Below, piece after piece: positions 36,664 through 45,925 of a stretch of 64,000 nucleotides of DNA (positions are counted from its first letter, which is position 1; every line of letters begins with the position of its first letter). The notes under the pieces are model-generated. The model ran no database searches. It was given only the letters and a program-made list of their open reading frames with translations, and had not been told where the DNA came from. A program made the position numbers and the translations under genes. This DNA comes from an uncultured Flavobacterium sp. (GTDB lineage Bacteria; Bacteroidota; Bacteroidia; Flavobacteriales; Flavobacteriaceae): the NCBI GenBank assembly GCA_913061465.1, contig CAJXSU010000001.1:84717-148716 (forward strand), given 5' to 3'.

Positions 36664-37602
36664 TTATTTTAATATTTGAGTAATTGTTATTCGTTTATTT
36701 TTAACACCCCATTTCAATGCAGATAAAAAACCAGACCATGATTTAATTACGTATACGAATTTAAAGCGCATTATATTCTTTATGGTTTGTACAATAAGGT
36801 TTTTTCGTTTCATCTTGAAATAATACTTATAATTATTATAATTACGATGCATCATATGCACTATCAATGGGTTTCGAAAATCATAATAAGACTTGAATGC
36901 TGATTTTTTCCCAATAGACATACTTTCTTTATGCCAAAGTTTAGCTTTGGGAGAGAAATATATTTTAAACCCAGCCTTTTTAGCTCGTAGTTGCCATTCA
37001 AAATCCTCACCTTGAAAAGCAAATTCCGTATTGTAACCATGTGTAGTTTTATAAAGTTCACGACTCACTAGCCAAAAGACATCATCACACCATGGAATTT
37101 CAACTTCATCATCAAATTGACCATTATCAATTTCTTTAAACCCTCTATCTAAACCACGCAAATTTCTTTCATCAAATTTTCTGCCACATGTCTGAAAAGT
37201 ATTAGGCTCTTCATAGTAATATACCTTACCTACAACAAAACCCACTTTTGTATTATTAAGGGCTGTAGCCACTGTAGAAGAGATCAACTTATCGTCAACC
37301 TTCACATCATTATTGGTAATTAAAACATAATCTGATTTTTTTTCTGTAAAAGCATATTTTAATCCAAAATTAAATCCTCCTGAATATTTTAAATTCACCT
37401 CACTACGTAATAATTTAACACTTGGCCACTTATTTGCAACGTACTCTTTAGTCCCATCTGAAGAACCATTATCAATAACAACGACTTCAAAATTAACATA
37501 ATCATTTGCTAAATAACTTGAAATAGAATCATCCAACAATTTTTTACCATTATAGGATAGGATAAGTACAGTAACAAATGGACTACTTGACATTTTCTTC
37601 AT
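36664..37602 (-). CDS. GT2-family glycosyltransferase
   Basis: This inverting GT-A enzyme has an N-terminal VLILSYNGKKLL block, VVIDNGSSDGT and the metal-binding region in LITNNDV. A conserved FAFQGEDFEWQLRAKKAG segment near residue 205 gives the ED of the acceptor side, as in rhamnosyltransferase-like family members. It is 312 residues long. The ATG at 37602 overlaps the polymerase gene by 20 bases; the ATG at 37593 (residue 4) would reduce this to 11 and is equally plausible. Confidence 0.9.
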   Translation of the reverse strand: MKKMSSSPFVTVLILSYNGKKLLDDSISSYLANDYVNFEVVVIDNGSSDGTKEYVANKWPSVKLLRSEVNLKYSGGFNFGLKYAFTEKKSDYVLITNNDVKVDDKLISSTVATALNNTKVGFVVGKVYYYEEPNTFQTCGRKFDERNLRGLDRGFKEIDNGQFDDEVEIPWCDDVFWLVSRELYKTTHGYNTEFAFQGEDFEWQLRAKKAGFKIYFSPKAKLWHKESMSIGKKSAFKSYYDFRNPLIVHMMHRNYNNYKYYFKMKRKNLIVQTIKNIMRFKFVYVIKSWSGFLSALKWGVKNKRITITQILK

Positions 37603-38974
37603 GTATCTGATTTATACTAATTAAACTATTTAATCTGGTCATTACACCAAACATTATTCCTACATATATAAATAACTCTTTGGTACCAGCGGCAGGTCCA
37701 ATAAAATGAAACCAATTAGGATATGATAGTAGATGTGTTAAAAAAAACAAGCTTAAGGAGATAAAAATAATAAAAGGAGCAACAAGACTCTTGTTATTCA
37801 TAATTATATGTTTTTGTCTTTTTATTCTTTTTAACGTTTTGAATAAAGTTTTATAAAATAAATAATAAAAAGGTAAAAAAAGTACTAAACCCAAAACTCC
37901 ATACATAGCAGTGGTGGAAAGAAAAATATAATCAGCCCCCTCAATCCCATATTCTGTTTTCACATTATCCTCGTTTGTTGAATACCATTCATTCATATAA
38001 CCCGTACCAAGCAGAAAATTATCTTGAAATAATTTAACTGTTGCTATCTGCCCTGATAATTCCATTCGTTTTTTTGTTGTTCCATAAGTATTCTTATCTG
38101 ATGCAAAAGCAGACATAACACCTTTTTGAATCGCTTCGGTATAACGCGGTAGGCTTAAGGACAGTATCAAAAAACCAAAAAACCCTATTACTAAGAATTT
38201 CCCTTTTGCTAAAATCGTTTTATTAAATAGATATCTACTCAATAGTTCACCTAATATAAAAGACAATATCATGTAGAAGTAATATCTTCGTGTTAAGGAT
38301 AAAACATAAATCAACAACACAGATATTGTACCGAAAATCAATAATTTCCGAAATTGAGAGTAATAATATGCTGGTATAATGAGTAATGTTGCAAATAGGT
38401 ACAAACCTAACTGTAAGAAATCAGAACCAGCCATAGATACTCTATCAACATCAACATAACCTCTACTAAAAGTATTGATAGAGATTATATTAATCCCCAA
38501 GAATTGAGTTATTAATAATAAAATAGTAATTAGAGTAGAGAGTTTTAAAAAAAGTTTAAGAAACAAAACTGTACCTCTATGTAAAATGAAATAATACGTT
38601 GGAATACAGAGTAACCAATTTAAATAATAAAAACGCGATTTAATCAATCTCGATTTTAATGATATAACAGAATAATCATCGTTAAAAACTAAAAACCATA
38701 GTATATAATAAAAAACAAACCAAAAAAACAAAATCGTCAATAGCTTTTTAAACAAAGTGTCTCTTAAAACAATCCTAAACCCCTTCCCATTAGATGCCAA
38801 AAGAAAAACGACGAAAACACCTACAAAAGAGAATAGGTTTGCAATTCTAATGTTCAAGCCCAAACTAGTAATAATACCACCAGTATCGGTTAAAAAGAAA
38901 ATCAATAACCAAAATAAATAATCTATTCGGGACTTATATTCAGGCAACATCAAATCTTTATAGAATCGCACCAT
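37583..38974 (-). CDS. wzy: O-antigen polymerase/ligase-like membrane protein (Wzy candidate)
   Basis: This is a polytopic inner-membrane protein of 463 residues with about 10-12 hydrophobic segments. It has a large soluble loop (about 290-345) containing GTGYMNEWYST, as in the O-antigen ligase/polymerase family. No other protein in the locus has this pattern, so it is the best candidate for the repeat-unit polymerase. Sequence conservation in this family is low, so the assignment rests on topology and context with Wzx, Wza and Wzc. It follows the nucleotidyltransferase gene by 1 base. Confidence 0.8.
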   Translation of the reverse strand: MVRFYKDLMLPEYKSRIDYLFWLLIFFLTDTGGIITSLGLNIRIANLFSFVGVFVVFLLASNGKGFRIVLRDTLFKKLLTILFFWFVFYYILWFLVFNDDYSVISLKSRLIKSRFYYLNWLLCIPTYYFILHRGTVLFLKLFLKLSTLITILLLITQFLGINIISINTFSRGYVDVDRVSMAGSDFLQLGLYLFATLLIIPAYYYSQFRKLLIFGTISVLLIYVLSLTRRYYFYMILSFILGELLSRYLFNKTILAKGKFLVIGFFGFLILSLSLPRYTEAIQKGVMSAFASDKNTYGTTKKRMELSGQIATVKLFQDNFLLGTGYMNEWYSTNEDNVKTEYGIEGADYIFLSTTAMYGVLGLVLFLPFYYLFYKTLFKTLKRIKRQKHIIMNNKSLVAPFIIFISLSLFFLTHLLSYPNWFHFIGPAAGTKELFIYVGIMFGVMTRLNSLISINQIHEENVK

Positions 38975-38975
38975 C

Positions 38976-40034
38976 CTATTTATTTATTTTATCTAAATAA
39001 ACATTCCATTCCCCAATATCAGTCCAACTACCTTCACTAACTGGAAAAACACCAACTTTTCCTTTTCTTTTCATTATATTTTCAATTAAATGAGTAATAT
39101 GAAAAAAATTATTTTCAGGTATTTCTTTAAGCAAATGAGGTTCTAGTATATACATGCCCGAATTTATTTGAAATGTAAGTTCGGGTTTTTCAATTAACTC
39201 GGTTAACCCCCCTTTAGCTCCAGTTTTGATAGTACCATAAGGAATTGAATAATGCTTTAAAGCAGATACTATAGTAAGTTCATTCTTGTTTTCTTGATGA
39301 TATTTTAATATTTCTGAATAATCCTCGTCAATAATAATATCGCAATTGCTAACAAAAAAGGTGGTGTCAATTTTATCTTTTATTAAAAATAAACTACCGG
39401 CTGTTCCAAGGGGTTTTTCCTCTTGAAAATAGCTCAATTGATAAGTATTATTTTTTAATTGTTCAAAATAATGCTTTATGGTTTCAGCTTTATAATTTAC
39501 AGATAAATAAAAATCACTACACCCTACATCTACAAAGCGGTTCATTATCTCTTCTGCAATAGTTTTATCTCCAAGGGGTATTAAAGGTTTGGGAATCACA
39601 TTTGTAAGCGGTTTTAATCTTGTGCCTTTACCGCCTGCCATAATAACAACAGGTAAATTCAATTTGGATTTTGAAATTTTCTCATTTTTATCAAATACAT
39701 CCTCCCAAAATAAAATCTCTACAAGGTTATTATTTTGATCAACAACCGGCATACACTCAATGCGATTTTCACGCATTATCTCCTTTATAGAAGACTGACT
39801 TTCGCCTTGTTTAGCAACTCTTGTTTTTTCTCTCAATATATTTTTAACTGGAGAACCTAAAGGAACATTTTCTAAAATGGCTCTTTGAATATCTCCCACA
39901 CTCAATACATTTATAAACTTTTCAGCATCAAAAACAAGCAATAGTTTCTTGTCGATTTTGTCCATTTGTTTAAGGGCAGATAGCAAGTCTTCATCAATAT
40001 CTATTTTTCTTTTTTCAACTTTCCCTTCTAACAT
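38976..40034 (-). CDS. sugar-phosphate nucleotidyltransferase with N-terminal CBS pair
   Basis: Residues 1-118 form two CBS modules (LSVGDIQRAILEN and MPVVDQNNNLVEILFWEDVF). The nucleotidyltransferase domain begins at 129 with VVIMAGGKGTRLKPLT and continues with IPKPLIPLGDKTI and SNCDIIIDED. The architecture equals PtmE-type glucosamine-1-phosphate guanylyltransferases that feed legionaminic-acid synthesis in Campylobacter; that precedent suggests GDP-sugar formation here. It overlaps the acetyltransferase gene by one base, in one set with the aminotransferase and dehydratase genes. The length is 352 residues. Confidence 0.87.
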   Translation of the reverse strand: MLEGKVEKRKIDIDEDLLSALKQMDKIDKKLLLVFDAEKFINVLSVGDIQRAILENVPLGSPVKNILREKTRVAKQGESQSSIKEIMRENRIECMPVVDQNNNLVEILFWEDVFDKNEKISKSKLNLPVVIMAGGKGTRLKPLTNVIPKPLIPLGDKTIAEEIMNRFVDVGCSDFYLSVNYKAETIKHYFEQLKNNTYQLSYFQEEKPLGTAGSLFLIKDKIDTTFFVSNCDIIIDEDYSEILKYHQENKNELTIVSALKHYSIPYGTIKTGAKGGLTELIEKPELTFQINSGMYILEPHLLKEIPENNFFHITHLIENIMKRKGKVGVFPVSEGSWTDIGEWNVYLDKINK

Positions 40035-40672
40035 TAATTTATTTTTTTAGCAGGATTCCCTATATAAATGCCTCTCTCAATAACATCTTTTACTACAACA
40101 GATCCTGCACCAATAATAGTTTTAGATGTGATATTTACATTATTTCTAATGATACTACTACTGCCAATAAGACAATTTTCACCAATCATTACCTCACCAT
40201 TGAGTATTGCATTTGTAGAAATGTGAGTATGATTTTTAATAACACAGTCATGCTCTATTAATGACTTATTATTAATAATACAATTTTGTCCAATACTTGC
40301 ATCTGTATTTACAATTGCATTATGCATTATGATTGTTCCTTTCCTAACTTTAGCGTGTTTAGACACATAAGCATTTGGAGAAATAATCACTGGGAGATCA
40401 CCCTTATTATTACTCACTAAATTAAATAACCCTTCTCTTAGCATTGAATCACCCATATGCCCAATAGTAATCAGAAAGTTATAACCAGCCTTTATATAGT
40501 TAATTATTTCACTATCATTTCCAATTACCTCATAACCTAAAATTGTTTTACCTAACTCAGAAGGTAAATCAATAATTCCTTTTATTTGATATTTATCCTC
40601 TTGTTCAATCACATCGATACATGATTTGCAATGACCACCGCCTCCAATAAGTATTATTTCTTTTTTGTGCAT
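40034..40672 (-). CDS. NeuD/PglD-type sugar O- or N-acetyltransferase
   Basis: The enzyme has an N-terminal Rossmann-like domain starting IILIGGGGHCKS and a C-terminal left-handed beta-helix with repeated hexapeptides (IGQNCIINN, IGENCLIGS, IGAGSVVVKD). This is the layout of PglD/NeuD acetyltransferases, which acetylate the 4-amino group of UDP-amino-trideoxyhexose or sialic-type sugars. The catalytic-type His is in LIEHDCVI. The frame extends to a GTG at 40687, but I prefer the ATG at 40672 (212 residues), which lies 4 bases after the aminotransferase stop and gives the usual N-terminus. Confidence 0.88.
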   Translation of the reverse strand: MHKKEIILIGGGGHCKSCIDVIEQEDKYQIKGIIDLPSELGKTILGYEVIGNDSEIINYIKAGYNFLITIGHMGDSMLREGLFNLVSNNKGDLPVIISPNAYVSKHAKVRKGTIIMHNAIVNTDASIGQNCIINNKSLIEHDCVIKNHTHISTNAILNGEVMIGENCLIGSSSIIRNNVNITSKTIIGAGSVVVKDVIERGIYIGNPAKKIN

Positions 40673-40676
40673 ATTT

Positions 40677-41834
40677 TTAAATAACACTACTCGTAATATT
40701 AACTAATCTATCAACCAACCACTCAGAATTTGATAAATCTCCCTTTTGACAATCTTTGAACATGGGCAATTTATTCATCAATTCCCAAATAGGACGTGTC
40801 ATGATTCCAACTTCATTGGTTTGTTCTAAAAATTCATCTCTTTCCTTTCTATCCTTCAATATAAGTGCATTAAGCCAATAATTGGCCTCCGTATTCTTTT
40901 TTTCACTAACAAATTCGATACCTGAGTCTTTAAAAAAGATTTCATATTTCTTCGCTAATTCTCTTTTTCTTTTTATAAAATCTGGTAATTGCTCCATTTG
41001 TGCCACTCCTAAAGCAGCTGCTAAATTAGTTAGCCGATAATTGTATCCAATTACATCATGTATATATTCCCATTTATGGGGTTGTTTTGCTGTTGTGGTA
41101 ATGTGTTTTGCTTTTTTAGCTAATTCTTTATCATTGGTAAGCAGCATACCTCCTCCACCTGTTGTAATTGTTTTATTTCCATTAAAACTCAACGTTCCAA
41201 ATAACCCAAAGGTTCCAGTATGTTTTCCTCTATAGGTACTCCCTAGGCTTTCTGCTGCATCTTCAATTAAGGAAATATTATATTCATCGCAAATTATTTT
41301 TATTTCGTCTATTCTACAAGGATGCCCAAAAGTGTGCATCGGTATACATGCGGAAATTTGTTTCCCTGTTTCTTTATTAATTGTTTCCCGTTGATTTGTG
41401 GTTTTGTTGAATCGTTTTATCGTTGATTGTTTTAACCATTCTTTTAATGATTGAGGTGATAAACCCATGGTATTTCTATCTACATCAATAAAAATGGGTT
41501 TTGCCCCCGTATAAGAAATTGCATTAGCGGTAGCAACAAAAGTAAGTGGTTGAGTAATGACCTCGTCATTTTCTTTTACACCCGATAACAGTAAAGCTAT
41601 ATGTAGAGCAGCAGTTCCATTTACGGTCGCAACAGCATATTTTGAGCCTGTATACTCTGCCATCATCTCCTCAAACTGTGTAACGTATTTCCCAACACTT
41701 GAAACAAAGGTTGAATCTATACACTCCATTAGATACTTCTTCTCATTACCTCCAAAGATAGGTTCATGAAGTGGGATAAAACCTATTGGTTTATTATAAA
41801 CTTTTCGAATGAATTTTATTGTTTCTTGGTGCAT
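40677..41834 (-). CDS. LegC-type PLP aminotransferase (NDP-4-keto sugar)
   Basis: This is a 385-residue DegT-family aminotransferase. VSSVGKYVTQFEEMMAEYTG at the N-terminus, TFVATANAISY, EDAAESLGS and the Schiff-base Lys in SFNGNKTITTGGGG are characteristic of the LegC/PglE group, which aminates C4 of a 4-keto-6-deoxy-GlcNAc nucleotide. The insertion around 138-160 (TTNQRETINKETGK) before the PMHTFGHP block is also typical of LegC. The dehydratase gene is immediately upstream, and the acetyltransferase gene immediately downstream. Confidence 0.88.
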   Translation of the reverse strand: MHQETIKFIRKVYNKPIGFIPLHEPIFGGNEKKYLMECIDSTFVSSVGKYVTQFEEMMAEYTGSKYAVATVNGTAALHIALLLSGVKENDEVITQPLTFVATANAISYTGAKPIFIDVDRNTMGLSPQSLKEWLKQSTIKRFNKTTNQRETINKETGKQISACIPMHTFGHPCRIDEIKIICDEYNISLIEDAAESLGSTYRGKHTGTFGLFGTLSFNGNKTITTGGGGMLLTNDKELAKKAKHITTTAKQPHKWEYIHDVIGYNYRLTNLAAALGVAQMEQLPDFIKRKRELAKKYEIFFKDSGIEFVSEKKNTEANYWLNALILKDRKERDEFLEQTNEVGIMTRPIWELMNKLPMFKDCQKGDLSNSEWLVDRLVNITSSVI

Positions 41835-41946
41835 TATATCTAATATAGGTAGCTTAAGTTTTTAATTTGGAGAAGTAAAAGTTAGATTATCAAATCTACT
41901 TATTTTTTTCTCGCAAAGCTTTGCTCCGGTTGTTACTTTTATTATT

Positions 41947-43149
41947 TTACATTTTAGCATCCAAATACTTCCCGACTTCTTTATGTCCAAAATTTGGAAT
42001 CATTTTAAAGAATAAATCAACTATTTGTTGTTTATCCCATTGTTTGTCAATTTTTAACTTTGCAATCGTATTTTCAAACAGCTTCAATTTGTTGTCTTCA
42101 ATATGAAGATCGTTTTTAACAATTCCAAGGTTTTCAAAACGATCCATATTTAAAGTTTCCTTATCAGTAAAAAACTCTTCAAAATCCTTTTCTCCTGTGG
42201 TATCACTTTTTGTAAATAAGCAAGGCCATTTTTTGCTATTAGTGATTGTTAATTTATTATTAGCGTGGCCTATAAAAAAACTACGTGCTTCTTCTTCTGT
42301 TTTAAAAAGAACAGGATTTAATCCTTTTTCTTTTAAATATCTCACTGCAATTTCAGAAAAAGTAGTTAAATGTAAATTTTCATTAAGTTTAGGAAAATAA
42401 ATATCTCGATTTTCACCAAAGATGCAAGACATTAAACAAAGCTCACCCGCCTCTTTTGGTATCACAAAATATCTTTTGACATCGTTAGGAGCAACAATAG
42501 GTTGGTTTTTTTCAAGCCGATTATTAAAACCATGCAATAAAGAACCATCTGAAAATGCCACATTGGCAAACCGCGCCATCGAAACATTTATTTCTTTGCT
42601 TCTTCGATTTACAAACATTTCCATAATACGTTTGGAAGCGCCCATCATATTTACTGGATTGGCTGCTTTATCTGTTGAAACACAAAAATATTTTTTAACA
42701 CCATTTTCAATTGCCTGTTGAAGAGTTTTATCGGTGTTAAAAATATTAGTATCAATCATACGCATTAAAGTGAAAGGATCTTTTTCACTTCTCACATGTT
42801 TTAAAGCGGAAAGATTTAATACATAATCGTATTGTCCATCAACTTTCCAGAAAGCATCATATTCTATTGAACCAACATCAAGGGCAAATGTCTGAAAATC
42901 ACCACTGATATATCCAAAAGAACTTCTAATATCTCGTACTAGTTCCACCAGATTATTTTCAGAAATATCAACCACATGAATCTTTAGAGGATTTCTTTTA
43001 AAAATCTCTTTAGTTACTGCTTGTCCTATAGAACCTGCTCCCCCGATTACCAAAAATTTAGAGTTAGAAACTATTTGTTCTAATTCTACTCTATGATTTT
43101 GGATATCTTTGCTGAAGAGTTCTTTGCTTCTTCCTATTAAGTTTAGCAT
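41947..43149 (-). CDS. NDP-GlcNAc 4,6-dehydratase (soluble CapD/LegB-like SDR)
   Basis: This extended short-chain dehydrogenase of 400 residues has the NAD motif GGAGSIGQ (35-42), ALKHVRSEKDP and the STDKAANPVNMMGASKR block in which the usual Tyr of YxxxK is Met (MGASK), as in the GlcNAc 4,6-dehydratase group. It should form a 4-keto-6-deoxy-GlcNAc nucleotide, the substrate of the LegC-type aminotransferase next to it. The N-terminal 30 residues are a short extension without membrane segments. There are 112 bases between it and the aminotransferase gene. Confidence 0.88.
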   Translation of the reverse strand: MLNLIGRSKELFSKDIQNHRVELEQIVSNSKFLVIGGAGSIGQAVTKEIFKRNPLKIHVVDISENNLVELVRDIRSSFGYISGDFQTFALDVGSIEYDAFWKVDGQYDYVLNLSALKHVRSEKDPFTLMRMIDTNIFNTDKTLQQAIENGVKKYFCVSTDKAANPVNMMGASKRIMEMFVNRRSKEINVSMARFANVAFSDGSLLHGFNNRLEKNQPIVAPNDVKRYFVIPKEAGELCLMSCIFGENRDIYFPKLNENLHLTTFSEIAVRYLKEKGLNPVLFKTEEEARSFFIGHANNKLTITNSKKWPCLFTKSDTTGEKDFEEFFTDKETLNMDRFENLGIVKNDLHIEDNKLKLFENTIAKLKIDKQWDKQQIVDLFFKMIPNFGHKEVGKYLDAKM

Positions 43150-43155
43150 TTCGTA

Positions 43156-44445
43156 TTATAAAATTTGTTGTGATTGAATCGCACCAGTAAATATTTGATC
43201 CCACTTTTCTATTCTATTATTCCAATCAAATAATTCTTTAACTTTATTGACATCAATTTTATTTATTTTTTTGTCATTTATTGCATACTCCATAGCTTGC
43301 TTCCATTTCTTGTAACCAATTGATGGTACAATAAAGCCGCAATCATTTTCTTTTAGTACTTCTGCCGCAAGTCCCGCATCTGTTGTAATTATCTGATTTC
43401 CCATTAGCATGGCATAAAAAGTAGACATTGGTCCAGCATTAATAATGCTAGTCATAAAAAACGTATCTGTTGCAGAATATAATAATTTGAGTTTTTCCTC
43501 ATCAATATATCCCAAAAATGTAACCTTATCTTCTAAATTGTATTTCTTAATCAATCTATTTAATAATAGACCATATTTTTCAGGCCCCTGAGATGTGAAA
43601 AAACAATGAAATTTTTTATATTTTAATTGATTGATAACATTTAATGCTTCATGAATTTGATATTCAGGAACCAATCGAGATGAAAATAAAAAGATATGAC
43701 CTTTGTTTTCTATATTTAATTCTTTTTTTGCTTCATTTGAAGATATACTAGGCTTCCAAAACTCTAAATCTGCTCCAAAAGTATTGAAATTCACTTTGCA
43801 AGAAAATTTTTCCTTTATTTCAGGAATAAAAGCTTTATGGGCTAACATTAAACTTTTAATGTGCATCATAAATTGTAGTTGTTGCCTGCCTTTAATAAAA
43901 TCATGCAACATCCTTACTGGGTTAATTGAAAATTTAAATTTTCCTAATAAAACTTGAGAATATAAAAAATGGTTAAAGTGGATCGCCACCCTATCGGAAA
44001 ATTTCTCTTGTATATTTAACCCAAAAGCATTTCTACTAGCGGGTAGAACAATTAAGTATTCTGTATTATGTGGTTTATTATTTATGTAATTATTGAGATA
44101 ATCAATCATCTCCGGAGAAAATATAAAGTCCGTTTTATTTAATCCGCTCCATAATTTAATGTTTTTAACAGGAAATGATTTTGTTAACAAACCATTATTA
44201 AAAGTATGAGCATATACTTTATCTGCTCTTACATCGGGACGCCAAACTTCCCAAGTATAATGATCGAATTTATCCAGTACTTTATTGCCAAACTGAAAAG
44301 CCCAATCCTCTTGCCAAACACCAATTTTTTCATTTTTAGGATTATACCAAACATGAGCCGCCCTGTCTAAAGAGTTATTCTCCTTAATATAGCCAAATTT
44401 TGGACTAAAGGTCTTAATATATATAACATGATACTTTTTACTCAT
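43156..44445 (-). CDS. GT4-family glycosyltransferase
   Basis: This GT-B protein of 429 residues has the donor domain starting at HIFLFSSRLVPEYQIHEAL (about 250), and TFMTSIINAGPMSTFYAML, where the EX7E motif is degenerate: the first Glu position is part of IINAGP. A long N-terminal region (RVAIHFNHFLYSQVLLGK) precedes it. It overlaps the start-side neighbour, the flippase gene, by 8 bases. Since it departs from the canonical EX7E motif, either an unusual donor site or a non-catalytic member is possible. Confidence 0.82.
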   Translation of the reverse strand: MSKKYHVIYIKTFSPKFGYIKENNSLDRAAHVWYNPKNEKIGVWQEDWAFQFGNKVLDKFDHYTWEVWRPDVRADKVYAHTFNNGLLTKSFPVKNIKLWSGLNKTDFIFSPEMIDYLNNYINNKPHNTEYLIVLPASRNAFGLNIQEKFSDRVAIHFNHFLYSQVLLGKFKFSINPVRMLHDFIKGRQQLQFMMHIKSLMLAHKAFIPEIKEKFSCKVNFNTFGADLEFWKPSISSNEAKKELNIENKGHIFLFSSRLVPEYQIHEALNVINQLKYKKFHCFFTSQGPEKYGLLLNRLIKKYNLEDKVTFLGYIDEEKLKLLYSATDTFFMTSIINAGPMSTFYAMLMGNQIITTDAGLAAEVLKENDCGFIVPSIGYKKWKQAMEYAINDKKINKIDVNKVKELFDWNNRIEKWDQIFTGAIQSQQIL

Positions 44446-45925
44446 TCATTTCCTTTTTAATATACTTATAAGTCAATTTTGGATTAACTATTTCGATTAA
44501 TTCATACACTTGTTTTTTTGTAATTAAATTTACCGAAAATAAAATACCGAATACAATTATTAAAAAAATTGGAGGAAATAAAACCCACCAATACATTGTA
44601 ATATCTTTTAAAAAAGGTACAACTAAATAAGATGTTAAAACCATAATAAATATAACCAAATAGGTTAATAAAACTCGATAGTCAAAATTAACTTCCCCAG
44701 TCCGTATTGACGCCAAAATAACTAATATATTATGGAAAACATTTACAGCTAACAGATTTATTGCCAAACCAATAGCTCCAAGCCCTAAATATTCTGTTGA
44801 GACAAAATAAATAACACTAATAATGTAGAAGATGAATTTTGCCAATTTTAACCAGAAATTCATATAAAACTTACCCATTCCGCTTAATATATTACCATAA
44901 GGCATCCCAACAATTGTAATATAAGATGCATAAATCAGAAATATAAAGGGAGTAATACTATTTTGATATTTATCTCCTAAAACAGCCAGTAATAGTGGTT
45001 CAGCAATAATACCAAGTAAACAAATGAATGGAAGAATAAAACTTGCTATAAAGGTTTGAAATTTATTAATTTTAACATTAAGATTTTCCCAGTTATTTTC
45101 TTTTATATATCGAGAAAATAATGGGAAAAATACGGTACCCATTGTATTGCCCAGAATAAGAATCATTCCTCCTAAAGAAAAAGCTGCAGCAAAATACCCT
45201 AATTCAGTAGAATTTGTATAATGTTGAAGAATTAATCTATCTGAATAACCAATAAGTGAGTTTAGTATAACTATTAAAGAAATAGGAATTGCAATTTTAA
45301 GATGGTTTTTAGCCAATTCTTTCCTATACTTCCCATAAGGTAAAGAGCGAAAAAGATTAATTGCTATGGGTAAAACTATTATACCTGTCAATAAATTCCA
45401 ACCAACCAAACCCACCGCATTGAAACCTAATAGAACCACAACTATTTTTCCTAGTTGAAATAATATGCCTCGTACTATCTTTGGTAAATTTGCCTTAGCT
45501 TGTTTTAGTTGACCTGTAAAAGTAGAATCATTAAACTGTATTAGCTTAGTTATTACCATTGCGAAAAGCGTTATGATAATTACTTGTTCATGAATGCTAC
45601 TTTCGAACTGATAATTTAAAATATATTTCTGAACAGCAAACCATATTAAAACTGTAAAAAGAAAAATAATTATAGCTATTATCTGTAATCTTGAATAGGT
45701 GGCCAAACTATCCCCAATATCTTTACCTTCGGATATTAATTTAATATTACCTGTTCCAAATAAACCCGTAATAAACCCGAAGATCCCAACATAAGCAGTA
45801 GCGTAAGCAATCGTACCTAGCACTTCCGGCCCAGCAACCCTTGCCACCACAATTCCTGAAATTAACCCCAATATTCTCAATGACATATTAGAGCCAAACT
45901 GGACTAAAAATTTTTGCTTAAGCAT
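44438..45925 (-). CDS. wzx: lipid-linked oligosaccharide flippase (Wzx-like)
   Basis: This inner-membrane protein of 495 residues has about 12-14 hydrophobic segments. The N-terminus (LKQKFLVQFGSNMSLRILGLISGIVVARVAGPE) is that of the polysaccharide-transport MATE-like superfamily, and GYFAAAFSLGG with TVFFPLFSRY is typical of the second half. It should move the undecaprenyl-linked repeat unit to the periplasmic side, where the Wzy candidate polymerises it. It overlaps its neighbours by 8 bases on both sides. Confidence 0.93.
   Translation of the reverse strand: MLKQKFLVQFGSNMSLRILGLISGIVVARVAGPEVLGTIAYATAYVGIFGFITGLFGTGNIKLISEGKDIGDSLATYSRLQIIAIIIFLFTVLIWFAVQKYILNYQFESSIHEQVIIITLFAMVITKLIQFNDSTFTGQLKQAKANLPKIVRGILFQLGKIVVVLLGFNAVGLVGWNLLTGIIVLPIAINLFRSLPYGKYRKELAKNHLKIAIPISLIVILNSLIGYSDRLILQHYTNSTELGYFAAAFSLGGMILILGNTMGTVFFPLFSRYIKENNWENLNVKINKFQTFIASFILPFICLLGIIAEPLLLAVLGDKYQNSITPFIFLIYASYITIVGMPYGNILSGMGKFYMNFWLKLAKFIFYIISVIYFVSTEYLGLGAIGLAINLLAVNVFHNILVILASIRTGEVNFDYRVLLTYLVIFIMVLTSYLVVPFLKDITMYWWVLFPPIFLIIVFGILFSVNLITKKQVYELIEIVNPKLTYKYIKKEMNE

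Noticed and set aside
36864-37061. Minus-strand 65-codon frame inside the GT2 gene
   Set aside because: It lies within the real gene in another frame and has no protein-like features.
41905-41925. Perfect palindrome GCAAAGCTTTGC in the 112-base gap before the aminotransferase gene
   Set aside because: It is short, without loop or U-run on either strand, and no partner copy was found; it cannot be called a terminator or operator.
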